Source: an uncultured Lachnospiraceae bacterium | Lineage (GTDB): Bacteria > Bacillota_A > Clostridia > Lachnospirales > Lachnospiraceae | DNA: 13,650 nt | Assembly (NCBI GenBank): GCA_947564305.1 | Contig: CANOBT010000144.1 | Span: 1-13,650 of the forward strand | Reading direction: 5' to 3' | Shown: one piece after another, positions 6,741-13,619 of the stretch | Layout of the letters: each line of letters starts with the position of its first letter | How positions within the stretch are numbered: the first letter of the stretch is position 1 | Position numbers and translations under genes: made by a program | The notes under the pieces: model-generated | The model's database searches: none | The model's input: only the letters and a program-made list of their open reading frames with translations | What the model was told of the DNA's origin: nothing

Positions 6741-6742
6741 TA

Positions 6743-6766
6743 TGCCGGTCTTCACATAAGCCGGCA
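6743..6766 (+). other. Second leader hairpin before the reductase gene
   Basis: TGCCGG (6743-6748) and CCGGCA (6761-6766) are perfectly complementary around a 12-base loop, two bases after the first hairpin. The ribosome site GAGAGGAA at 6792-6799 is left free. I do not recognise a known riboswitch class in the two-hairpin array. Confidence 0.45.
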
Positions 6767-6806
6767 GTCAATTTCAAGAAAAAATAAGAACGAGAGGAAT
6801 CGAATC

Positions 6807-8753
6807 ATGGTTAGAAAATTTCCACATTTGTCAAGCCCGATCACCATCGGGAGAGTTACATTCCGCAACCGTATGTTTTCCGCACCTATGGGGGGAACAG
6901 ACATTACAAACGACGGCTGTATTGGACCAAAATCCACTGCATTTTATGAGCTGAGAGGAAAAGGAGGCGCAGGAGCCGTTACTGTCAGTGAGTGTATGGT
7001 ACACCCCAAAACGGATGGTTCTCATGCATATCATCTGGATACCACAATTTTAAATTCCCTTGCAGCAGCGACCTACACAGCCGATGCGATCCGCAGACAC
7101 GGTGCGATTCCGAGCATTGAACTTTCCCATTCCGGCATGTATGCGGGAACCTATATGACGGATAAGAGCAAACAGCATGATATGAACCAGTGGGGACCCA
7201 GCGACACCGTGCGTCCGGACGGTGTTCAGGTCAAAGCTCTCACAAAAGAGATGATTGCAGAAATCGTAGAAGCTTATGGCAATGTGGCAGGGCTTGCAAA
7301 ACGTGCCGGATTTGAAATGCTGATGATTCATGGCGGTCATGGGTGGCTGTTAAACCAGTTCTTTTCCCCTTATTTCAACAAGCGGACGGACGAATACGGG
7401 GGAAGCCTTGAGAACCGCTGCCGTCTTGCAGTCGAAGTACTAAGAGCCGTCAGGGAAGCCGTAGGACCGGGATTTCCGATTGAATTCCGTCTGAGTGGTT
7501 CGGAATTATTTGACGGTGGATATGATTTGGAGGAAGGGGTAAGGATTGCGCAGCAGATTGAAAGCTACATTGACCTTCTTCATGTTTCGGCCGGTACATA
7601 TCAAAGAGGCTTTGGCGATACCCACCCGTCTATGTTCAAAGACCATGGATGTAACGTATATCTTGCGGCAGAGATCAAAAAGCATGTATCAGTTCCGGTA
7701 GCTACCATCGGCGGCCTGAATGACCCACAGCAGATGGAGGAAATCATTGCAAGCGGGAAAGCGGATATTGTCTACATGGCAAGGGCGCTTCTGGCAGACC
7801 CGTTCCTTCCAAGAAAGGTGATGGAAAATAAGGATGAGGATATCGTGAAATGTCTCCGCTGTTTTACCTGCATGGCGGAACGGGCAGCTACGTCCACAAG
7901 GCGGTGTACGGTGAATCCGCTCATTGGGCGCGAAATGGAGGGCTGTGAAGTGGCGAAGGCTCCGACATCTAAAACAGTTGTTGTTGTCGGCGGAGGTCCA
8001 GGTGGATTGAAAGCAGCGCAGACCGCAGCTCTGAGAGGTCACAAGGTTATTTTGATGGAGAAGGAGGCAGAGCTTGGCGGTATTTTGAAGAGTGAACAGG
8101 CATTGCCGTTTAAGCATGAGATGTATGAACTCTCGGTGACATTTGCAAAACAATGCCGGGAAGCGGGAGTAGAGATTCGTCTGAACACAAAAGCGACAAA
8201 GGAACTGGTGGAAAAGGAAAATCCGGATGCGGTGATCATCGCGGCAGGTTCCAGACCGCTTGTACTTCCGATTCCAGGAATTGACGGAGAAAATGTGACC
8301 ATTGTAAATAACTATTATCTGGAAAAGGAAAAGGTGGGCGAAGAGGTGGTCGTGCTGGGCGGAGGACTGGCAGGATGTGAGGCGGCCATTCATCTGGCGC
8401 AAGACGGAAAGAAAGTCACCATCGTGGAAATGCGGGAACAGTTGGCACCGGATGCCAACGTAAGACATCGTCCGCTCTTATTAAAACAGATTGAAGCACT
8501 GGTGGAGGTACGCACCGGGCTGAAAGGAATGGAAGTGACACCGGAGGGTGTAATCTGTGAGGACAAGGAGAAACAGCAGCATCTGATAAAAGGAGCATCC
8601 GTTATTTGTGCGCTTGGACAGAGGGCGCGCACAGATGTAGTGGAAGCACTGCGGGATACAGCTCCTTATGTAGTATCAATCGGGGACTGTGCAAAAGTTT
8701 CCACGATTACCAACGCGGTATATCAGGGATATCATGCGGCTCTTGATATTTAA
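6807..8753 (+). CDS. NADH:flavin oxidoreductase, enoate/dienoyl-CoA reductase type (FMN, FAD, 4Fe-4S)
   Basis: A 648-aa cytoplasmic flavoenzyme of the FadH/BaiCD/2-enoate-reductase family, which reduces carbon-carbon double bonds next to a carbonyl. Residues 1 to about 345 form the old-yellow-enzyme FMN barrel with IHGGHGWLLNQF and RTDEYGGSLENR. His175 and His178 match the substrate-binding His pair of YqjM-like enzymes. The next-but-one position, normally the proton-donating Tyr, is Trp180. Cys349, 352, 355 and 367 form a CX2CX2CX11C iron-sulfur site. Dinucleotide folds follow with GGGPGG (395-400) and GGGLAG (518-523), and a terminal IGDC...AVYQGYHAA FAD motif. ATG 6807 is chosen for GAGAGGAA at 6792-6799 and the typical N-terminus; the frame is open to 6720. 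Known relatives act on 2-enoates, bile-acid intermediates or steroids; the substrate here is unknown. It precedes a transporter by 75 bases and is probably regulated by the LysR protein. Confidence 0.93.
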   Translation: MVRKFPHLSSPITIGRVTFRNRMFSAPMGGTDITNDGCIGPKSTAFYELRGKGGAGAVTVSECMVHPKTDGSHAYHLDTTILNSLAAATYTADAIRRHGAIPSIELSHSGMYAGTYMTDKSKQHDMNQWGPSDTVRPDGVQVKALTKEMIAEIVEAYGNVAGLAKRAGFEMLMIHGGHGWLLNQFFSPYFNKRTDEYGGSLENRCRLAVEVLRAVREAVGPGFPIEFRLSGSELFDGGYDLEEGVRIAQQIESYIDLLHVSAGTYQRGFGDTHPSMFKDHGCNVYLAAEIKKHVSVPVATIGGLNDPQQMEEIIASGKADIVYMARALLADPFLPRKVMENKDEDIVKCLRCFTCMAERAATSTRRCTVNPLIGREMEGCEVAKAPTSKTVVVVGGGPGGLKAAQTAALRGHKVILMEKEAELGGILKSEQALPFKHEMYELSVTFAKQCREAGVEIRLNTKATKELVEKENPDAVIIAAGSRPLVLPIPGIDGENVTIVNNYYLEKEKVGEEVVVLGGGLAGCEAAIHLAQDGKKVTIVEMREQLAPDANVRHRPLLLKQIEALVEVRTGLKGMEVTPEGVICEDKEKQQHLIKGASVICALGQRARTDVVEALRDTAPYVVSIGDCAKVSTITNAVYQGYHAALDI

Positions 8754-8828
8754 AGACGAACAGCAGTGTAAAGAGGCGTATGAAAAAGGATACGAGCAAG
8801 TGGTTACAAATAGCGAGAGGTAAAAGGA

Positions 8829-10127
8829 ATGGATATAACGGAAGAAAAGCGAAAACAATTGACAGGGAAACGGTGGATTATCTTGATTGCCAGTTGTCTG
8901 ATCAATCTTTGTATTGGCTCCCTGTATGCGTGGAGTGTGTTTTCGGCACCTATGGCAGAATACCTGAATTCACTCAACGGAGGAAACATGACAACAGCGA
9001 ACCTGGCCATTGTATTTACTGTAGCAAATTCAGTGGGACCCATCACCTTAATCTCCGGCGGTCATATCAATGACCGTCTGGGACCCAAATGGGTCATTGT
9101 GGCAGGTGGTATTATTTTCGGAGGCGGGATGTTTCTCTCCGGATTAGCAACAGGAATACCCCTGCTTTTGGTCGGATATGGTTTGGGATGCGGACTTGGA
9201 ATGGGTCTGGTGTACGGCTGTACTATCAGCAATTCCGTAAAATTTTTTCCGGATAAACGAGGCTTGATTGGGGGAATTGCGACAGCGTCCTATGGAATTA
9301 GTTCCGTATTGATTCCGCCTGTGGCAAATATGCTGATTGACAGAGCGGGTATATTATCGGCGTTTAAGATTCTCGGCATTGCGTTTCTGATTATTATCTG
9401 CGGCGGCGCGTTTCTTATCGAAAAATGTCCGGAAGGATTTGCGCCGACAGGCTTCCGGCCAGAAAAAAGCAGCGACGGGAAAACAGAAAAAACTTCCGCA
9501 GCCAACAGCAAAAAGGCAGAGACAAAAAGTATAGATAAAGATTGGAAAGAAATGCTGAGAGAACCAGTATTTTATGTGATGATTCTGATGCTGACCTGTG
9601 GGGCGGTATTCGGCCTGATGACTATTTCCCAGGTATCCCCGATTGCACAGACCATGATTGGAATGTCTGTAGCATCCGCAACAGCAGCGGTTTCCATATT
9701 GGCCTTGTTTAATGCGGCCGGGAGAGTACTGGCGGGATACATTTCCGATATTATCGGACGTATCAATACGCTGACTATCATGCTGGTGATGGCTATAGCC
9801 GGACTGTTGCTTCTCAGCACGGCAGGAGACGGAGATGTAATAAAGTTCTTTATCGGCGTGTCAGTAGTAGGGTTGTGCTTCGGGGCATTTATGGGGGTGT
9901 TCCCAGGATTTACGACGGACCAGTTCGGACCGAAAAACAGCAGTGTGAACTATGGAATTATGTTTATCGGATTTGCAGTGGCAGGCTATGTAGGACCGAC
10001 GATTATGAGTTCGGTGTATGGAAAGACAGGAAGCTATGTTCCGGCATTTTGGATTGCCATAGGGCTGGCTGTTCTGGGACTGGTTTTGTCATTCATATAT
10101 CGGAAGATGCAGAAGGCGGATTCATGA
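8829..10127 (+). CDS. Major facilitator transporter, OFA (oxalate/formate antiporter) family
   Basis: A 432-aa inner-membrane protein with about 12 hydrophobic segments in two halves. The first helix INLCIGSLYAWSVFSAPM is characteristic of the OFA family. Motif A appears as GGHINDRLGPKWV (77-89), with a matching GYISDIIGRINTL in the second half. The half-joining loop (about 198-240) contains the family-like EKCPEGFAPTGF and then a Ser/Lys/Glu-rich low-complexity stretch. The start has AAAGGA just upstream (8821-8826); AGGA lies only a few bases from the ATG. Seventy-five bases separate it from the reductase stop with no promoter or terminator seen, so the two should share a transcript. OFA members exchange or import small carboxylates, so it may bring in the reductase substrate or export the product. 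That pairing is inferred from gene order. Confidence 0.92.
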   Translation: MDITEEKRKQLTGKRWIILIASCLINLCIGSLYAWSVFSAPMAEYLNSLNGGNMTTANLAIVFTVANSVGPITLISGGHINDRLGPKWVIVAGGIIFGGGMFLSGLATGIPLLLVGYGLGCGLGMGLVYGCTISNSVKFFPDKRGLIGGIATASYGISSVLIPPVANMLIDRAGILSAFKILGIAFLIIICGGAFLIEKCPEGFAPTGFRPEKSSDGKTEKTSAANSKKAETKSIDKDWKEMLREPVFYVMILMLTCGAVFGLMTISQVSPIAQTMIGMSVASATAAVSILALFNAAGRVLAGYISDIIGRINTLTIMLVMAIAGLLLLSTAGDGDVIKFFIGVSVVGLCFGAFMGVFPGFTTDQFGPKNSSVNYGIMFIGFAVAGYVGPTIMSSVYGKTGSYVPAFWIAIGLAVLGLVLSFIYRKMQKADS

Positions 10128-10173
10128 TAGTATTTGGAAAAACTGTAAGAATTTTGAAAATCAGTAAAACAAA

Positions 10174-10222
10174 GGAAGCGTATGAAATATGAGGAAAAAA
10201 TGGATTCATTTCATGCGCTTCC
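10174..10222 (+). terminator. Long stem-loop after the reductase-transporter operon
   Basis: GGAAGCGTATGAAAT (10174-10188) pairs with ATTTCATGCGCTTCC (10208-10222) over 15 positions, one of them G-U, around a 19-base loop. It begins 46 bases after the transporter stop in the convergent gap before the acetyltransferase. No T-run follows directly, so it is a weak rho-independent terminator candidate. It may instead be a 3' end-stabilising structure or fold over the short reading frame at 10182. Confidence 0.5.
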
Positions 10223-10262
10223 ATATGTTAAAATGAAAAATAATGAAGAGGCTAAATCATAA
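10182..10262 (+). CDS. Possible 26-codon small protein (doubtful)
   Basis: The frame reads MKYEEKMDSFHALPYVKMKN and ends NEEAKS before TAA. A good AAAGGA (10171-10176) sits five bases before the ATG. The ribosome site and the start lie in the left arm of the 15-bp stem at 10174-10222, so translation would be masked while the stem is folded. The peptide is hydrophilic with no recognisable motif. It may be a chance frame over a terminator-like hairpin. Confidence 0.2.
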   Translation: MKYEEKMDSFHALPYVKMKNNEEAKS

Positions 10263-10265
10263 AAT

Positions 10266-10294
10266 ACAAAAAAGAAATGTAGAAGCTATTTCTT
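10266..10294 (-). terminator. Rho-independent terminator of the acetyltransferase gene (- strand)
   Basis: Reading on the minus strand, AAGAAAT (10294-10288) pairs with ATTTCTT (10278-10272) around a 9-base loop, and a run of Ts follows (plus-strand A-run 10268-10273). The stem overlaps the acetyltransferase stop codon at 10286-10288. It is AT-rich and only 7 bp, so strength is uncertain. Confidence 0.5.
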
Positions 10295-10924
10295 CTGCTT
10301 TTTAAGAATGTTCTGTACATCCTCCCACGCTTCATCGTCAAACTTGCGGTCACGGAAATAATATTTCCGGTCAGCTTCCGTAATCTCACGGATTACCCGG
10401 CATGGATTACCGGCTGCAATAACCCAGTCAGGGATATCTTTGGTGACAACGCTGCCGGCGCCGATGACCGTATTGCTTCCAATATGTACACCAGGGCAGA
10501 TGACAGTGTTGCCGCCAATCCAAACATTATCGCCGATGGTTACTTCGATACCATATTCATAGGCTGTATTGCGGGTATCCGGATGCACCGGGTGCCCCGC
10601 TGTATAGATTGCAACATTGGGTGCCATCTGGCAGTTGTCTCCGATGATGACTTTTGCCACATCCAAAATGGTACAGTTATAATTGGCAAAGAAATTTTTT
10701 CCAACTTCGATATGTGTGCCATAATCGCAGTAAAAAGGAGGATTGATAAATGCGCCGTCGGATTTTCCAAGCAGTTCCTTTACAATCCGTCCAAGCGTCT
10801 CAAAATCAGACCGGTCTGCGGTGTTTAACGCTTGTGTCAATTTCCTGGCTCTTTTCTGTTCCTCAAAGATTTTATCATCGGAAATATATGGTATCTGTAA
10901 ATCTCTTCGTTCTGTTTGATTCAT
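10286..10924 (-). CDS. Sugar O-acetyltransferase, maltose/galactoside type (hexapeptide repeat)
   Basis: A 212-aa soluble enzyme that transfers acetyl from acetyl-CoA to a sugar hydroxyl. An N-terminal helical maltose-acetyltransferase segment (about 5-55) precedes a left-handed beta-helix of hexapeptide repeats (about 60-190: IEVGKN, VIIGDN, VTIGDNVWIGGN, VHIGSNTVIGAGSVVTKDIP). His111 in YTAGHPVHP matches the catalytic histidine of thiogalactoside acetyltransferase, and AAGNPCRVIREI is the standard C-terminal acetyl-CoA segment. Length is normal for the family (185-215 aa). The start is preceded by AAAGGA about 12 bases upstream on the minus strand. It is divergent from an AraC regulator across a 153-base AT-rich gap, so AraC control is plausible. 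Such enzymes may detoxify non-metabolised sugars; the true acceptor cannot be told. Confidence 0.92.
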   Translation of the reverse strand: MNQTERRDLQIPYISDDKIFEEQKRARKLTQALNTADRSDFETLGRIVKELLGKSDGAFINPPFYCDYGTHIEVGKNFFANYNCTILDVAKVIIGDNCQMAPNVAIYTAGHPVHPDTRNTAYEYGIEVTIGDNVWIGGNTVICPGVHIGSNTVIGAGSVVTKDIPDWVIAAGNPCRVIREITEADRKYYFRDRKFDDEAWEDVQNILKKQKK

Positions 10925-10962
10925 GATAGATTCGATTCCTTTCTTGGTTAGTATACCTGTCC

Positions 10963-10991
10963 TTGCTATGCTGTGTTGTTGATGATATAAT
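10963..10991 (+). promoter_or_regulatory. Sigma-A promoter of the AraC-type regulator
   Basis: TTGCTA (10963-10968), a 17-base spacer and a perfect TATAAT (10986-10991). Transcription would start near 10998 and give an 80-base leader before ATG 11078. The promoter lies in the divergent gap shared with the acetyltransferase. Confidence 0.75.
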
Positions 10992-11036
10992 AATAGTATA
11001 TTTTAACTCTGGTATCTATCACTTTTATCTCTATTT

Positions 11037-11045
11037 ATTATAACA
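11037..11045 (-). promoter_or_regulatory. Possible extended -10 promoter for the acetyltransferase (- strand)
   Basis: On the minus strand TGT precedes a perfect TATAAT (plus-strand ATTATAACA), about 115 bases before the acetyltransferase start. No good -35 is seen. A second minus-strand TATAAT lies 14 bases further upstream. The DNA is very AT-rich, so chance matches are likely. A transcript from here would start downstream of, and run across, the AraC promoter. Confidence 0.3.
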
Positions 11046-11077
11046 ATCGTATTATAAAAAGAAAGTAGGTAAAAAAT

Positions 11078-12265
11078 ATGAGTGATCAGAAATACATATT
11101 GAGCCATCTGGCCAGTATCTTTCACACGGGCGTTTTTTGTCTGCAGGAGGAACAATTGATTTCCTATGAGGAAAATCCGGAATATAATCCAGTGTACAAT
11201 AACGAGGGATTTCGTCTCACATTGACTTCCGCCGCTGATGCACAGGCGGAGCCGGTTGTGGCAGGCGATGAATTTCGGGTGTTTTATATTTGTGTGAAAT
11301 GGAAACATACCTACTATATAATGGGGCCGTTTTGCACGCAGGTGATGAGCCGCACGGAAAGACACCGATTCTATCATTTTTATGGGGTTGAGGAGAAATG
11401 GGAGAAGGGCCTGCACTATTATACTTTGATGGAGATATTACAGACAGCAGGATTGTTTACGAAAATTATTTCAGGCCGGGAATACACGGATCAACAGCTT
11501 GTGGATGCCAATTATCATGCTGTGGCCAGTATGAAAGAACAAGAGGAAATGGTCTGTTTTGATATCAAGTCTCAGGATGAAGATATATACCGCCATACCT
11601 ATCAGGAGGAGAGACGGATATTGGATGCGGTCAAAGAGGGGAATGTGGAGGAGGCAGTTCGTTTATCGAAAGAAATGGACTCCAATATCGGCAGACTGGG
11701 AGAGAGCGAAGTGGAGCATTGGAGAAATCTGTCCATTGTGGCCGCCACAATCTGTGCCAGAGCTGCGATTGAAGGGGGCGTTATGCCGTCAGTTGCATAC
11801 CGGCTCAGTGGATTTTATATTAATAAAAGTACGGCGTGTAAAGACATCACGCAGATTCTGGTTTATCGGAACCACGCAATCGAAGAACTGGCAAAGAAGG
11901 TGCGGGAGCAGAAGGAGAAGCGTCATACTTCCAGCTATACGGAGCAGTGCAAGGATTATGTATATGGTCATTACAGAGAGAAGATTTATCTGGACAATAT
12001 TGCAGATACATTGGGAATCAGCAGCAGCTATTTATCACGGTTGTTTAAAAAAGAAACCGGAAACAGCCTGCAGGACTTTATCAATGATGTGAGGGTGGAG
12101 AAGGCGATTAATCTGCTGCTCTATTCGGAGGAGACACTGCCGGGAATCGCGGAATACGTAAACTTCCCCTCGCAAAGCTATTTTGGAAAAATCTTTAAAC
12201 AGAAGATGCAGATGACTCCCAAGCAATACAGGGAATTGCATAAACCTGCGGAATTTAAAAACTAG
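11078..12265 (+). CDS. AraC-family transcriptional regulator
   Basis: A 395-aa cytoplasmic regulator. The C-terminal roughly 100 residues hold two helix-turn-helix units: IYLDNIADTLGISSSYLSRL with FKKETG (about 305-330) and LPGIAEYVNFPSQSYFGKIF with MTPKQYRE (about 350-386). The N-terminal 150 residues form a putative sensor domain that I do not recognise (FRVFYICVKWKHTYYIMGPF). A helical middle (about 175-280: RRILDAVKEGNVEEAVRL, HWRNLSIVAATICARAAIEG) resembles that of Firmicutes AraC regulators related to the YSIRK-associated surface-antigen regulators. The start has AGTAGGT eight bases upstream. It is divergent from the acetyltransferase and convergent with eutH; the shared intergenic promoter region makes the acetyltransferase its more likely target. 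It does not obviously resemble enterobacterial EutR. Confidence 0.92.
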   Translation: MSDQKYILSHLASIFHTGVFCLQEEQLISYEENPEYNPVYNNEGFRLTLTSAADAQAEPVVAGDEFRVFYICVKWKHTYYIMGPFCTQVMSRTERHRFYHFYGVEEKWEKGLHYYTLMEILQTAGLFTKIISGREYTDQQLVDANYHAVASMKEQEEMVCFDIKSQDEDIYRHTYQEERRILDAVKEGNVEEAVRLSKEMDSNIGRLGESEVEHWRNLSIVAATICARAAIEGGVMPSVAYRLSGFYINKSTACKDITQILVYRNHAIEELAKKVREQKEKRHTSSYTEQCKDYVYGHYREKIYLDNIADTLGISSSYLSRLFKKETGNSLQDFINDVRVEKAINLLLYSEETLPGIAEYVNFPSQSYFGKIFKQKMQMTPKQYRELHKPAEFKN

Positions 12266-12279
12266 AAACCTAATGCTGT

Positions 12280-12299
12280 CAGCCCATGTTCTAGGGCTG
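12280..12299. terminator. Small hairpin between the convergent AraC and eutH genes
   Basis: CAGCCC (12280-12285) and GGGCTG (12294-12299) form a perfect GC-rich 6-bp stem with an 8-base loop. It overlaps the last codons and stop of eutH. Neither strand shows a clear T-run after it, so termination is uncertain. Only 25 bases separate the two convergent stops. Confidence 0.35.
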
Positions 12300-13355
12300 T
12301 CTGGTAAAGAAAAGTGCCATTGCTGCGCCAGACAGCCCTCCTAAAATTTTGCAGACCAAAAGCGGCACTACAAGTTTGTCTTCCACCCCAAATGTGAATC
12401 CCATATGGGCTGCAAGAGCAGAAGCACCACAGACCAAAAAGGCAGCGTTCACTACCGCGCCTCTTTCATCCATTTCTTTCATCATGGCGATAGCCGGGAT
12501 GGGGCTTACAATTCCCATGAGAAGCCCTGCCACACTGTTTCCGTTCATTCTGGTTCTGATTCCAATCCAGTGAAACGGTTTTTCTAAAAGTCGCCGGAGT
12601 ATCTCAGCCACAGGCAGGCTTCCCAACATCACGATACCAATGGAAGAGACTACGGCCATAGCATCCTCAATTGGCGCGAGTCCCTTTAGAATCTGAAAGT
12701 TTGTCATGTATTCCACGGCCCCGGCGATTAGCCCGATTGTGGTAAGAAAACCAATGAGAGCGGCAAAATATCCAAATCCTTTCACCATCTTATCAGGGAA
12801 ACGGCGGATTCCTGCCATCAGCAGTAATGACAGTAAAAAAACAGGAAGGCTTTGCAGCAGGATTTCTTTCAAATGAAGTCCGCAGAATAAACCGCCGATG
12901 AACAATGATACAGGCATTGTGCCAAGCCCGATCAGTATTCCTTTCGCTAATAGGGGACGTTCCGTTATAGAGACCATTCCCATTCCTACAGGAATGGTAA
13001 AAGTGATGGTACATCCAAAGGTAGCCCCTACAACAATCCCGGAATATCGACCAATCGCGGGAATACGTGCCAGTTCCATAGAAAGCTGATATCCTCCCAT
13101 GTCAATGGCAAGTAAGCCGCCTAGAATACCGGGGTCTAGTCCAAGCAGATTCCATAGTGGTACGACCGCTGTTTTTAAAAGGCCGGAGAGAAGAGGAGTC
13201 AGGCAGATGATTCCTGCCATAGAAAGGGCAGTGGTTCCCAAAAGCATAAAACCTTCTTCAAATCGTTTCCCAAGTCCCAGCCGGTTTCCGCATATTTTAT
13301 CAATGCCGCCGATTGCTGCACCGGCAGCCATAATCCACATGATTACTGTATTCAT
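12291..13355 (-). CDS. eutH: EutH-family ethanolamine permease
   Basis: A 354-aa, very hydrophobic protein with about ten membrane segments. Family signatures are visible: the start MNTVIMWIMAAGAAIGGIDK, then GNRLGLGKRFEEGF, AIDMGGYQLSMELAR (about 84-98), MNGNSVAGLLMGIVSPIPAI, and AHMGFTFGVE near the C-terminus. EutH assists entry of protonated ethanolamine at low external concentration or acidic pH. The length fits Firmicutes EutH (about 355-375 aa). The minus-strand start has AGGAGA seven bases upstream (13362-13367) and a promoter at 13478-13506. No ammonia-lyase, shell or regulator gene of the eut operon is within the window on either side: AraC is convergent on one flank and an unrelated-looking gene starts divergently on the other. 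A solitary eutH could feed a distant eut operon or carry a related amino-alcohol. Confidence 0.9.
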   Translation of the reverse strand: MNTVIMWIMAAGAAIGGIDKICGNRLGLGKRFEEGFMLLGTTALSMAGIICLTPLLSGLLKTAVVPLWNLLGLDPGILGGLLAIDMGGYQLSMELARIPAIGRYSGIVVGATFGCTITFTIPVGMGMVSITERPLLAKGILIGLGTMPVSLFIGGLFCGLHLKEILLQSLPVFLLSLLLMAGIRRFPDKMVKGFGYFAALIGFLTTIGLIAGAVEYMTNFQILKGLAPIEDAMAVVSSIGIVMLGSLPVAEILRRLLEKPFHWIGIRTRMNGNSVAGLLMGIVSPIPAIAMMKEMDERGAVVNAAFLVCGASALAAHMGFTFGVEDKLVVPLLVCKILGGLSGAAMALFFTRQP

Positions 13356-13477
13356 GACAAAATCTCCTGATATTGTAATATAAAGCCTGCTCCGCCAAAG
13401 GGGTAGTGCCTGTTGTCAAAAGGTATTTAGAAACCTATTTCTTATATATTTGATGTTTATGGGTGTTCACGTTTTTT

Positions 13478-13506
13478 ATTATATATTGCATATGAATAAA
13501 CTGCAA
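13478..13506 (-). promoter_or_regulatory. Sigma-A promoter of eutH (- strand)
   Basis: Reading on the minus strand, TTGCAG (13506-13501), a 17-base spacer and a perfect TATAAT (13483-13478). The transcript would start near 13471 and have a leader of about 115 bases. I looked in that leader for paired hairpins of the EutV-antiterminator type and for a cobalamin-riboswitch box and saw neither clearly. Confidence 0.7.
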
Positions 13507-13553
13507 GATATACATGTTCATTCAGGGAAAGGGCGGGAAAAATAAATGAATGA

Positions 13554-13582
13554 TTGTATCTGGAGTGTGAGTCCTATATAAT
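13554..13582 (+). promoter_or_regulatory. Sigma-A promoter of the gene at the right edge
   Basis: TTGTAT (13554-13559), a 17-base spacer and a perfect TATAAT (13577-13582). Transcription would start near 13589, about 30 bases before the ATG at 13620. It is divergent from the eutH promoter; the two -35 boxes are about 48 bases apart. Confidence 0.8.
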
Positions 13583-13619
13583 GGTAAGAGACATTGAAAG
13601 ACAAAGGAGATACAAGAAT

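Noticed and set aside
7689..8468. 259-codon open frame on the minus strand inside the reductase gene
   Set aside because: It lies wholly antisense to a gene with every expected motif. Its product is rich in Cys, His and Phe, typical of a shadow frame, with no recognisable domain.
9875..10192. 105-codon plus-strand frame overlapping the end of the transporter
   Set aside because: A frame-shifted shadow of the transporter's last helices, which read well in the main frame to 10127.
13356..13471. Cobalamin riboswitch or EutV-type twin hairpins in the eutH leader
   Set aside because: Looked for because eut genes often use them. Only short weak pairings (such as AGGT/ACCT) were visible, with no B12-box-like sequence.
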